From positions 62,001 through 126,000 of the forward strand of contig JAUJPG010000010.1 in assembly GCA_030447245.1 (NCBI GenBank): a stretch of 64,000 nt of DNA, written 5' to 3'. This DNA is from Chloroflexota bacterium. Its GTDB lineage: Bacteria; Chloroflexota; UBA6077; JACCZL01. Of the stretch, positions 47,559-55,183 are shown piece after piece. The position numbers and the translations under genes are program-made. How positions within the stretch are numbered: position 1 is the stretch's first letter; each line of letters starts with the position of its first letter. The notes below the pieces were generated by a model. That model did not search any database, had not been told where the DNA came from, and worked only from the letters and a program-made list of their open reading frames with translations.

Positions 47559-48245
47559 TTGCCGGTCGAGCGCGTTGGGGCAGTCCTGGTCGCGGCCGGT
47601 CGCTCGACTCGGATGGGACTGGACAAGCTCTGGGCACAGCTCGGCGGTCGCCCCGTGCTGACGTGGAGCCTTGATTCGCTGGCAGCCTCGGGTGCGCTCG
47701 ACGGTCTCGCGCTGGTCGTCTCTCGTGAGCGAGTCACCGAAGCACTCCGCCTGCTGGGCCGGCCGGGCCTTCCGCTGATGGTTGTCGCGGGCGGCGAGCG
47801 GCGGCGCGATTCGGTAGCCGCCGGCGTGGACGCACTGGTCGACCATGATTGGGTCCTGGTGCACGACGCCGCGCGCCCGTTCGTTGACCGAGACCTGATC
47901 CTCCGAGGGCTGGATGCCGCTCGTGAGACTGGAGCCGCGGTGGCGGGAGTGCCAGTCCGCGACACCATCAAGCGCGTCGTCGGCCGGGACGTGATCGAAA
48001 CGCTACGGCGTGAGGAGTTGTGGGCGGTACAGACTCCGCAGGTGTTTCGCCGCGACCTCCTATCCGCGGCGCTCGCCTCGAGCGACGAGGACGTCACTGA
48101 TGAGGCCGCGCTCGTGGAGCGGATGGGCAACACGGTCCGCGTCTTCCCGGGTGAGATTGCTAATTTCAAGATCACCACTCGCGAGGACCTGAGTGTTGCG
48201 CGGGGCTTGCTTCGGCAGCGCGAGTCGGGTGTTGGCCAAGGATGA
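47559..48245 (+). CDS. ispD: 2-C-methyl-D-erythritol 4-phosphate cytidylyltransferase
   Basis: A 228-residue enzyme of the MEP isoprenoid pathway that joins CTP and MEP to CDP-ME. Marks are VLVAAGRSTRMGLDKLW (nucleotide-binding loop), VHDAARPFVD with the metal Asp, and the C-terminal DEAALVERMGNTVRVFPG. It starts with TTG 47559, eight bases after GAGG; no ATG in a better position exists. It overlaps ispF by four bases (ATGA). Confidence 0.95.
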   Translation: MPVERVGAVLVAAGRSTRMGLDKLWAQLGGRPVLTWSLDSLAASGALDGLALVVSRERVTEALRLLGRPGLPLMVVAGGERRRDSVAAGVDALVDHDWVLVHDAARPFVDRDLILRGLDAARETGAAVAGVPVRDTIKRVVGRDVIETLRREELWAVQTPQVFRRDLLSAALASSDEDVTDEAALVERMGNTVRVFPGEIANFKITTREDLSVARGLLRQRESGVGQG

Positions 48246-48739
48246 ACCCTGTTGATGCGCCGAGGGTTGGGGTCGGCCTGGACGTCCACGCCTTTGCGCT
48301 CGGCCGACGGCTCGTGCTTGGCGGTGTCGAGATCTCCCACCCCGAGGGGCTAGCCGGCCATTCGGATGGCGACGTGGTAGTCCACGCCATGATCGACGCC
48401 CTACTCGGCGCCGCCGGACGAGGCGATATCGGCGACTGGTTTCCTTCGGATGACCCTCGATGGGCCGGTGCCGACAGCCTGACCATGCTGACCAGTGTAG
48501 TTGAGCGATTGAGGGTAGAAGGATGGCGCATCGTCAACGTCGACGCGACCGTGGTGGCGCAGCGTCCTCGGCTCAAACCGCACGTCTCGATGATGCGGCA
48601 GCGCCTTTCCGTGGCCCTGGACGTGGCAATCGACGACGTGAGTGTCAAAGCAACGACGACCGACCACCTTGGTGCATGCGGGCGGGGTGAGGGGGTCGCC
48701 GCACAATCCGTGGCACTGCTAGTCCGCGGGACGGGCTGA
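48242..48739 (+). CDS. ispF: 2-C-methyl-D-erythritol 2,4-cyclodiphosphate synthase
   Basis: A 165-residue trimeric enzyme that cyclises CDP-ME-2-phosphate in the MEP pathway. GLDVHAFALG contains the zinc-binding Asp/His, and GHSDGDVVVHAMIDALLGAA the third ligand and the family signature. The C-terminal SVKATTTDHLGACGRGEGVA is also conserved. Its start overlaps the ispD stop, and the pair gives two successive but non-adjacent MEP steps as in many bacteria. Confidence 0.96.
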   Translation: MNPVDAPRVGVGLDVHAFALGRRLVLGGVEISHPEGLAGHSDGDVVVHAMIDALLGAAGRGDIGDWFPSDDPRWAGADSLTMLTSVVERLRVEGWRIVNVDATVVAQRPRLKPHVSMMRQRLSVALDVAIDDVSVKATTTDHLGACGRGEGVAAQSVALLVRGTG

Positions 48740-48822
48740 GGCTCGGCGGTTCGGTACAATCATCGCTGTGCTCGGGGCGACACCGAAGTCCCCATGTAGC
48801 GCGCGGGTGCAAGGAGCTCTGA

Positions 48823-50289
48823 GTGGCGCTGCGGATCACATCGACGTTGAGCGGGCAGAAGGAGGCGTTCTCCGTAGCCGACGGCGTGGTGAAGATGTAC
48901 GTCTGTGGGATGACGCCCAAATTTCATCCGCACGTCGGCCATGCGCGCGTCTTCGTCGTCGCCGACGTGATCCGCCGGCACCTCGAGTACCGCGGCCTTC
49001 GGGTCCGCCACGTGCAGAACTTTACGGACGTCGACGACAAGATCATCGATCGTGCGGCGCTCGAGGGAACGACGCCCGAGGACGTCGCCCGCCGATACAC
49101 CGCCTCCTACTTTGAGGTCATGGATCGCCTCAACGTCGCGCGCGCCGATTCCTACCCTTCGGTGACCGAGTCAATGCCCGGGATTATCGCGTACGTCGAG
49201 GGGTTGATCGACCGCGGCTACGGCTACGTTGCCGGCGGCGACGTCTACTTCGAAGTGGCCAAGTTCGAGCCGTACGGCCAGCTCTCCGGGCGGACTGACG
49301 AAGGGCAGCTCGTCGCCGTCCGCAAGGAGCTGGAGCCGGGCAAGCGCGACCCGCGCGATTTTGCACTCTGGAAGAGCGCCAAGTCGGGCGAGCCGGCCTG
49401 GCCAAGCCCGTGGGGGCCGGGGCGTCCCGGGTGGCACATCGAGTGCTCCGCCATGGTCCGCGAGACGCTTGGTGACCAGATCGACGTCCATGGCGGCGGG
49501 CGCGACCTTATCTTCCCGCACCACGAAAACGAGCTTGCCCAGAGTGAGGCGTACACCGAAGTGCGCCCCTTCGTGCGTTACTGGGCCCACTCGGGGCTGG
49601 TCACGACCGGCAGCGAGAAGATGGCCCACTCGCTCGAGAACTTCACCACGATCCAGGACGTGCTGGGCGAGGTCGAGCCGATGGCTCTGCGGCTGTTCCT
49701 GATGCAGACGCACTACCGATCGCCTCTCCTGTTCACGCGGGACGGCTTGGTCAGTGCCGAGCGTGCGCTGGATCGCCTGCGCGGAGCGCTGGAAGGTTTC
49801 CGCGCCGAGCTTGGGCTCGACGACGTGCCGGCCTACGCCAACGAGGCGCGCGCCTCCTTCGAGCAGGCGATGGATGACGACTTCAACACGCCGGGCGCGC
49901 TTGGCAGTCTGTTTGACCTTGTCACCGAGATCAATCGACGTCGCCATATGGAGGGCATCGCGCCGCACGAGGTTACCGCGGGCCAATCGACACTGGCCGA
50001 GCTGGGCGGCGTGCTGGGCCTTCTACTCGATCCTCCCTCTGTCGAGCAGATTGCCGGTGACGCCGAGCCGTTCATCAATCTGCTCGTGTCCACACGACAG
50101 AAGCTGCGAGAGGCAAAGCAATGGAATCTGGCCGACGGGATCCGAAACGACCTCCGCGAGCTCGGGATCGTGGTGGAAGACCGCCCGAACGGGGCGGTCT
50201 GGCGCCGGGACCACGGGGCGCAGCAAGCGGACCGAAGGGCCGGGCGACTGCTCCGAAAGGCACGGCAAGCGGACCGAAGGGCCCGGTAG
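48823..50289 (+). CDS. cysS: Cysteinyl-tRNA synthetase
   Basis: A 488-residue class I synthetase. It has the zinc/HIGH region VCGMTPKFHPHVGHARVF (HVGH), GWHIECSAM with a zinc Cys, and KMSKS variant EKMAHSLENF. The anticodon-binding part ends at the usual GAVWRR near residue 462. About 25 extra basic residues follow, and they arise because the reading frame continues through the repeated sequence that also opens the rlmB frame. Start GTG 48823 with AAGGAG upstream. Charges tRNA-Cys. Confidence 0.95.
   Translation: MALRITSTLSGQKEAFSVADGVVKMYVCGMTPKFHPHVGHARVFVVADVIRRHLEYRGLRVRHVQNFTDVDDKIIDRAALEGTTPEDVARRYTASYFEVMDRLNVARADSYPSVTESMPGIIAYVEGLIDRGYGYVAGGDVYFEVAKFEPYGQLSGRTDEGQLVAVRKELEPGKRDPRDFALWKSAKSGEPAWPSPWGPGRPGWHIECSAMVRETLGDQIDVHGGGRDLIFPHHENELAQSEAYTEVRPFVRYWAHSGLVTTGSEKMAHSLENFTTIQDVLGEVEPMALRLFLMQTHYRSPLLFTRDGLVSAERALDRLRGALEGFRAELGLDDVPAYANEARASFEQAMDDDFNTPGALGSLFDLVTEINRRRHMEGIAPHEVTAGQSTLAELGGVLGLLLDPPSVEQIAGDAEPFINLLVSTRQKLREAKQWNLADGIRNDLRELGIVVEDRPNGAVWRRDHGAQQADRRAGRLLRKARQADRRAR
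50223..50286 (+). repeat. Direct repeat at the cysS/rlmB junction
   Basis: The 19-base unit GCAAGCGGACCGAAGGGCC occurs at 50223-50241 and again at 50265-50283, 42 bases apart. In the rlmB frame the region translates as ASGPKGR, ATAPKGT, ASGPKGP, so the underlying period is 21 bases (7 codons), suggesting a tandem expansion. Confidence 0.75.
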
Positions 50290-50297
50290 TCGGGCCG

Positions 50298-51134
50298 ATG
50301 AAGCCCCCCGTCCGCGAGCGGCGCGGCCCATTCCGGGACAATGCGGCGGAGATTTCGAGAGCGGTGCCGTCGGCGACGATGTCACCTAGCGGCCAGCTCT
50401 TGTTCGGCCGCAACGCCGTCCTGGAAGCACTGCAAGCAGGCCGGCCAATCCGCCGATTGATGGTGGCCACCGGAGCACACGGCGGGCCGATCACCCAAAT
50501 CGTAGACGCGGCCAGGGAGCGCCGGGTGAACGTCTGGACGATGGACCGCCGCCGCATGGACGCCCTTGCACCCGGCGTGAACCATCAGGGGGTGGTGGCC
50601 GAGGCGGCGCCCTTCCGTTATGCCTCGCTGGAAGACGTGATCGAGGTCGTACGGCAGAGCGACGCGCCCGGCCTGGTGCTCGTGCTGGACACCCTTCAGG
50701 ACCCCCAGAATTTCGGTACGCTGCTGAGGACGGCGGCGGCGGTCGGGGCTCACGCCGCGATCATCGCCGAGCATCGAGCGGTTGGCGTCACGCCGGTTGT
50801 TGCCAAGGCGTCGGCAGGCGCTACCGAGCACCTGCCAGTGGCTCAAGTCGGCAATCTCGCCCACGCCCTCGACGCCCTGAAGACGGCCGGCCTGTGGGTC
50901 GTCGGCCTGGACGCACGCGCGCCGACGCCCCACCTGGAGGCGGACCTCAGGGGGCCGCTCGTCGTCGTCGTGGGTGCCGAAGACCGTGGCCTGCGCCCGC
51001 TCGTCCGCGAGCATTGCGACTTCCTGGTCGGCCTGCCGATGCCCGGCCCGATCGAATCGCTCAACGCGGCCGTGGCGGGCTCGATCGTCCTCTACGAGGT
51101 CCTGCGACAACGCAGCACCCAGCCAGCTCCGTGA
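50298..51134 (+). CDS. rlmB: TrmH-family 23S rRNA (guanosine-2'-O-)methyltransferase
   Basis: A SPOUT methyltransferase of at least 278 residues. An N-terminal substrate-binding domain starts GQLLFGRNAVLEALQAG, and the knotted SAM-binding part has NFGTLLRTAAAVGA, GAEDRGLRPLV and PMPGPIESLNAAVAGSIVL. It modifies the peptidyl-transferase loop of 23S rRNA. ATG 50298 lies after the cysS stop. The frame is open back to ATG 50121 inside cysS, and that part (basic, Pro/Gly/Lys repeats) resembles the N-terminal tails of actinobacterial RlmB, so a longer protein of 337 residues overlapping cysS is possible. Confidence 0.9.
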   Translation: MKPPVRERRGPFRDNAAEISRAVPSATMSPSGQLLFGRNAVLEALQAGRPIRRLMVATGAHGGPITQIVDAARERRVNVWTMDRRRMDALAPGVNHQGVVAEAAPFRYASLEDVIEVVRQSDAPGLVLVLDTLQDPQNFGTLLRTAAAVGAHAAIIAEHRAVGVTPVVAKASAGATEHLPVAQVGNLAHALDALKTAGLWVVGLDARAPTPHLEADLRGPLVVVVGAEDRGLRPLVREHCDFLVGLPMPGPIESLNAAVAGSIVLYEVLRQRSTQPAP

Positions 51135-51229
51135 AACGCGGCCCGCAAATCTCTCATACCCTGCTCACACTTGAGGGCTGGCTGGTGCTGACTGACCGGT
51201 AACATGCGCGGCCCGCGTTTCGGCGCAGA

Positions 51230-53236
51230 TCAGCTCGCGGCGAGCAGGTAGCCCCAATCGCTCGGCTCCCAGGCTGGCTCGCCGGCCGCATCAAGCGCCC
51301 ACACGCGCCAGCGATACAGACCTTCTGGAGCAGAGGGAAGGTGCCCCAGGAGGCAGCGCTCCTCGACGGTGACCGCCTGGGCGGGCCCGATCGAGGCGCC
51401 CGTGTCGGACCAGGCCGCACCGCCACCGCATCGGGAGCGGTCGGCGGCACTAAAGCCATGAGGAGTGTGCGCCTCACTATCTGGCGGTGCCAGTTGGACC
51501 AGATATCCAGTCGCTTGGGCGAGCCCACGCCAGCGCAGCTCGAAGAAGTGTTCTGCCCTGGCGTGGAGAGGCGATAGATTCTCCGGCCCGAGCAGAATCG
51601 GTCGCGCGCCCGGTGCGACGACGACCATAACGCGGCCGAAGACGTGGGTTGGCTCGCCCTCGCCGGCCTCGTCGCGGAGCCGGAAGTCGCCGTAGCCGAC
51701 GTACTGGCGCTTGCCGAGGCTGGCATCGGTCAAGTTGAACGCCCGAACGCGCCAGCGATTGGTCCCATCGAATGGGACCCTGGTCGTAGCCTTCAACGCT
51801 CCGAGCTCCGGCGCAGCCAGATCATCACTGTCGTATTCGAGCCAGAAGCTGCCGCGGCCGGCATCGAAGTACTCGACGAGAATCGACACCTCCCCGGACG
51901 GCGGCGCCTGGAGGCGCGGGCGGAGGGCGAAGTGGACGGTTCCAAGCGTGTCTTCAGGGTCGACGAAAGGCCGCATCCCCGAGCGCCCCTCGACAACTTC
52001 TGGCGTGCCCCGCTCTTCTGGGGCTTCTGCCAGCCAGCTCAGGTAGAAGTCCTCGCCGGTGCCGAGATCGACCCAGCCGTCGCGGACCGGCAGGCTGCTC
52101 AGCCGGCGGAAGATCGAGACGTAGCGGCGGGTGAGCTCGAGGTACTCGCGCCCGTGTTCGGCCGTTTCGCCGATCGCGGAGGCTTCCCAGAGCTCATTCC
52201 AGGTCTCGAGCAGAAGCCACTGTGCGCCACTCAAGACGGCCGCCCGCAGGTCCCGCTCGTACGCCTGACCATGCTCGCGCTCGCGCACATAGCCAATACG
52301 CCCTGGTACGAGTCGATCGTCATAGCCGGGGCCCACGGCCACAACGCGCCTGTCGAAGAGTGGCCCCTTGAGCGCGGCACCCCAGCCGAAGACGCCATCA
52401 GTTCGCAGCGATACCCCGTCTGACCGCGCGTACGTGTCCCAGGTCCGCTCGCGTACGACGTACGGCCGCGCGCCGACCCGCCGCTCGACCCGCCCATAGA
52501 TGGCGTCGATCGTGGCCTGGTCGAAGCGAAGCACTCCGCCCCCCTCCACGTCCGGTCGCCAGAGAAACACCAGCGGCCGACCGTCGACGCGGGCAAGGTG
52601 ACATGGCGATACGCGCTCGAAGAACTGGAGCAGATGGCCCACGAAGATGTCGCGCCCGACGTCCTCAGTGAGATCGCCGAGCGGCCCATGGTCGGCCAGG
52701 ATTGAGCCGTACAAGTTCGAGTCGAAGAAGAGGCCGATGGCGGGCGCCGCCCGGCCCTCGGCGAGCAGCGACTCGCGCGCGGCCACGAGCGCATCCAGCC
52801 CGCGGACCGACCACTCCAGGCCGGCGCCCCAGTAGACCGCGAGCGCGACGTCGACGCCAACGGCGGCCATGTCGGCTAGCTGGTGGCGGTGCCAGCTTGG
52901 ATCGCTCCAGTCAAGTGGCTGGTTCGCAGGGGGCCGCAAGGTCAGGGCGGGATCGTCCAGGCTGGACGCATCGTACCAGTAGTAGAGATAGGTCATGACC
53001 AGTGGATCGCCCGTCCGGAAGTCGGTAGAACCAAACGTCGAGCCGCACGGGTTGGCCGTCGCGCGAGCAGGTGTTGCACGGCCGTCGACTAGCGTGGCAC
53101 CGCACACGACCAGAAGGAGTAGTGCACGCCAGCAGGGGATTCGGCACCAACCCACGATCTGCTGGCGCTCGGACAAGATCGCCAGGGCGCGCGCGAGCAT
53201 CAGGCGGTGTCCATGGCGTGGATGCTCGGGAGCCAT
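51230..53236 (-). CDS. Secreted glycoside-hydrolase-like TIM-barrel protein
   Basis: A 668-residue protein with a signal peptide (hydrophobic stretch ALLLLVVCGATLVDGRATP). An about 350-residue barrel follows (VDVALAVYWGAGLEWS, VFLWRPDVEGG, LLETWNELWEASAIGETA), and then beta-rich C-terminal domains (about 440-668), perhaps carbohydrate-binding or fibronectin-like. ETWNELWEAS resembles the end-of-barrel Glu motif of GH99/GH71-like and DUF5010 proteins. Likely a secreted enzyme acting on glycans; the substrate is not known. It lies downstream of tRNA-Ser on the same strand. Confidence 0.72.
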   Translation of the reverse strand: MAPEHPRHGHRLMLARALAILSERQQIVGWCRIPCWRALLLLVVCGATLVDGRATPARATANPCGSTFGSTDFRTGDPLVMTYLYYWYDASSLDDPALTLRPPANQPLDWSDPSWHRHQLADMAAVGVDVALAVYWGAGLEWSVRGLDALVAARESLLAEGRAAPAIGLFFDSNLYGSILADHGPLGDLTEDVGRDIFVGHLLQFFERVSPCHLARVDGRPLVFLWRPDVEGGGVLRFDQATIDAIYGRVERRVGARPYVVRERTWDTYARSDGVSLRTDGVFGWGAALKGPLFDRRVVAVGPGYDDRLVPGRIGYVREREHGQAYERDLRAAVLSGAQWLLLETWNELWEASAIGETAEHGREYLELTRRYVSIFRRLSSLPVRDGWVDLGTGEDFYLSWLAEAPEERGTPEVVEGRSGMRPFVDPEDTLGTVHFALRPRLQAPPSGEVSILVEYFDAGRGSFWLEYDSDDLAAPELGALKATTRVPFDGTNRWRVRAFNLTDASLGKRQYVGYGDFRLRDEAGEGEPTHVFGRVMVVVAPGARPILLGPENLSPLHARAEHFFELRWRGLAQATGYLVQLAPPDSEAHTPHGFSAADRSRCGGGAAWSDTGASIGPAQAVTVEERCLLGHLPSAPEGLYRWRVWALDAAGEPAWEPSDWGYLLAAS

Positions 53237-53259
53237 ACCGGAAAGCCCCCGTATGTGGG

Positions 53260-53353
53260 CGGAGGAGGCGAGATTCGAACTCGCGGCCCAGGTTTAAGGC
53301 CCGGGCAACCGCTTAGCAGGCGGCCGCACTAGACCAGACTATGCGACTCCTCC
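53260..53353 (-). tRNA. tRNA-Ser (GCT)
   Basis: The minus strand folds into a class II tRNA. The acceptor is GGAGGAG/CTCCTCC, the D arm GCAT/GTGC, the anticodon stem GCCGC/GCGGT with loop CTGCTAA (anticodon GCT), the long variable arm GCCCGGG/CCTGGGC, and the T arm GCGAG-TTCGAAT-CTCGC. The discriminator is G and CCA is not encoded. The long variable arm and GCT anticodon identify Ser (AGC/AGT codons). Confidence 0.95.
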
Positions 53354-53395
53354 ACGCTCGCTCCGGAGTCGCCACTTGGACGGCGCCCCCGAGCA

Positions 53396-53728
53396 GTGCA
53401 TATGATACGGGTCCGGGACGGCGTCGGCAAGCGCCACCGGGAGGGTCGGGGGGTGGTGAAATTCCGGGAGGGCGACCGGGTTCGGGTGCGCGATGAGGCA
53501 CGAGCCGGTCACATCCGAACGCCGACGTACATCATGGGCAAAGTGGGAGTGGTCAGCCGGGTCCATGGCAGTTACCGAAATCCCGAGCAACTCGCCTATG
53601 GCGAGCAGGGTGTACCAGAGATTCCGCTGTACTACGTGGCCTTCGACGCCGCCGAGGTCTGGGGTGGAACGTCGAGTGCCGACCGCGTCGACGTTGACCT
53701 TTACGAGCACTGGCTGGAGCCAGCGTAA
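53396..53728 (+). CDS. Nitrile hydratase beta C-terminal domain, stand-alone (thiocyanate hydrolase beta-like)
   Basis: About 110 residues (shorter from GTG 53453). The whole protein matches only the C-terminal half of nitrile hydratase beta: KFREGDRVRVRDE, GHIRTPTYIMGKVGVVSRVH, then YYVAFDAAEVWG and the final DLYEHWLEPA. The N-terminal helical half of beta is not found here or elsewhere in the window; tRNA-Ser stands immediately upstream. In thiocyanate hydrolase the two halves of beta are separate proteins, and this would correspond to the SCNase beta. It is followed 47 bases later by the alpha-type subunit. Confidence 0.85.
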   Translation: MHMIRVRDGVGKRHREGRGVVKFREGDRVRVRDEARAGHIRTPTYIMGKVGVVSRVHGSYRNPEQLAYGEQGVPEIPLYYVAFDAAEVWGGTSSADRVDVDLYEHWLEPA

Positions 53729-53775
53729 AGGACGGAGTGGCTCCGCTTCAGGGTGCGGCGAAGGAGAGAAACATC

Positions 53776-54438
53776 GTGAGCCTGGACCAGGATGATCATG
53801 AACGCCACGATCACGAAGCCGATCCGCATGCGCCGAACGAGCACCGCGGTCCCGACACCGACGTCTGGGAGCATCGCGCCGCTGCGCTGCAGGAGGCGCT
53901 CGTCGCCAAGGGGCTAGTGACCCCTGACCAGGTCCGGGCGATGATCGAGGATTGGGAGTCTCGGACCCCCGCGCTGGGTGCACGACTCATCGCCCGGGCT
54001 TGGACGGATCCAGTGTTCAAGGCCCGGCTGCTCGCTGACGCCAAGAGCGCTGCACGCGAGCTGCTGGGCATCGACCCCGGCGTGCCGGAGCTCGTCGCAT
54101 TAGAGAACACTGATCGGGTGCATCATGTGGTGGTCTGCACGCTGTGCTCGTGCTACCCCCGAGCAATCCTCGGGGTGCCCCCGGCCTGGTACAAAGGGCT
54201 GGCGTATCGCAGCCGGGCAATCGTCGAGCCTCGCGGCGTCCTCCGCGAATTCGGTCTGGAGCTGGCGCCGTGGGTCGAGGTCCGGGTGGTCGATAGCACC
54301 GCCGACATGCGCTATCTGGTGCTGCCGGAGCGGCCGGCCGGCACCGAGCGAATGAGCGAGCAAGAGCTGGCAGCGCTCGTAACACGCGACAGCATGATCG
54401 GGGTTGCCAGGGCGAAAGAGCCCATTGGCGTCACCTAG
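53776..54438 (+). CDS. Nitrile hydratase alpha / thiocyanate hydrolase gamma-like metal subunit
   Basis: A 220-residue catalytic subunit. The metal claw is VCTLCSCYP (Cys121, Cys124, Cys126), the CTLCSC form typical of cobalt-type enzymes. GVPPAWYKGLAYRSRA, EPRGVLREFG, VRVVDSTADMRYLVLP and LVTRDSMIGVA complete the family pattern. The first 25 residues are unusually His-rich (HERHDHEADPHAPNEH), suggesting metal handling. GTG 53776 follows AGGAG. The enzyme would hydrate a nitrile to an amide, or thiocyanate to carbonyl sulfide and ammonia. No separate activator is visible; the His-rich tail may substitute for one, which is inference. Confidence 0.9.
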   Translation: MSLDQDDHERHDHEADPHAPNEHRGPDTDVWEHRAAALQEALVAKGLVTPDQVRAMIEDWESRTPALGARLIARAWTDPVFKARLLADAKSAARELLGIDPGVPELVALENTDRVHHVVVCTLCSCYPRAILGVPPAWYKGLAYRSRAIVEPRGVLREFGLELAPWVEVRVVDSTADMRYLVLPERPAGTERMSEQELAALVTRDSMIGVARAKEPIGVT

Positions 54439-54570
54439 CCGGTCCGGCCAGGCTGGGAGCCGGTCCGGCAGTCTCGAGAGGCCGATGCTGACCGGCCGGG
54501 AGGCGATATACTTCTGACCGAGATCGATGCCGGTGCGTCGGTGTATCGCGCGGAGCAAGGAGGCCGACCC

Positions 54571-55152
54571 ATGGTGTTGACCCGGTACTCGCTCGACCAG
54601 TTCGTCGACGACATGCAGGGCCTGGTGGCCAGACAGCCCGAGCAGGCACAGTTGTTCGATCGCGGCTCGGCGTATCTGGAGCGTCTCATCCAGGACCCGG
54701 AGGCCCTGCCGGAGCAGTTTCGGCGCCCGGCGGGTGTGGGACCGCGGCCGAACCACGGCAGCTATGCCCTTCACCGCAGCGATGGGCTGTTCGTCAGCGC
54801 GGTCGTATGGGGCCCTGGTGACCGCGTCGGGCCGCACGACCACCAGACCTGGGGCATGATCGGCGTGATGGGTAATGCTATCCAGGAGACTCGCTTCCGC
54901 AGAGTCGACGACCGTGAGCGAGACGACCACGCAATTCTTGAGCAGGATCGCACGACACTGGTTCAGGCCGGCGACGTGTCATTGCTGATCCCAGAAGTCG
55001 ACGAGATCCACTCGATGGAGAACCGCGGCGCCGCGCCCACGGTCGAGATCCACGTCTATGGCAAGGACCTCGTCGGCCTTACGCGCTCGAGCTATAACCT
55101 CGAGACCGGGCAGATCAAGCGGTTCAGGAGCGAGAAGTTCGACAACTGCTAG
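54571..55152 (+). CDS. Cupin thiol-dioxygenase-like metal enzyme (COG5553), copy 2
   Basis: A 193-residue cysteine-dioxygenase-like cupin. Iron ligands are predicted as His89 and His91 in VGPHDHQTWGMIGV and His147 in EVDEIHSMENRG. AGGAGG (54559-54564) precedes ATG 54571. It is a paralogue of the protein at 27611. Reported relatives oxidise cysteine or 3-mercaptopropionate to the sulfinate. It sits between the nitrile hydratase-like genes and the rhodanese gene (gaps 132 and 31 bases), so a role in thiol or sulfide handling is plausible. Confidence 0.85.
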   Translation: MVLTRYSLDQFVDDMQGLVARQPEQAQLFDRGSAYLERLIQDPEALPEQFRRPAGVGPRPNHGSYALHRSDGLFVSAVVWGPGDRVGPHDHQTWGMIGVMGNAIQETRFRRVDDRERDDHAILEQDRTTLVQAGDVSLLIPEVDEIHSMENRGAAPTVEIHVYGKDLVGLTRSSYNLETGQIKRFRSEKFDNC

Positions 55153-55183
55153 AGACCGTGTCTCCCGCGAGCCACAACTCGCG

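Noticed and set aside
53313..53983. Minus-strand frames opposite the nitrile hydratase beta-C gene as a replacement N-terminal half
   Set aside because: Their translations are Arg/Pro-rich shadows without the helical features or motifs of the beta N-terminal domain.
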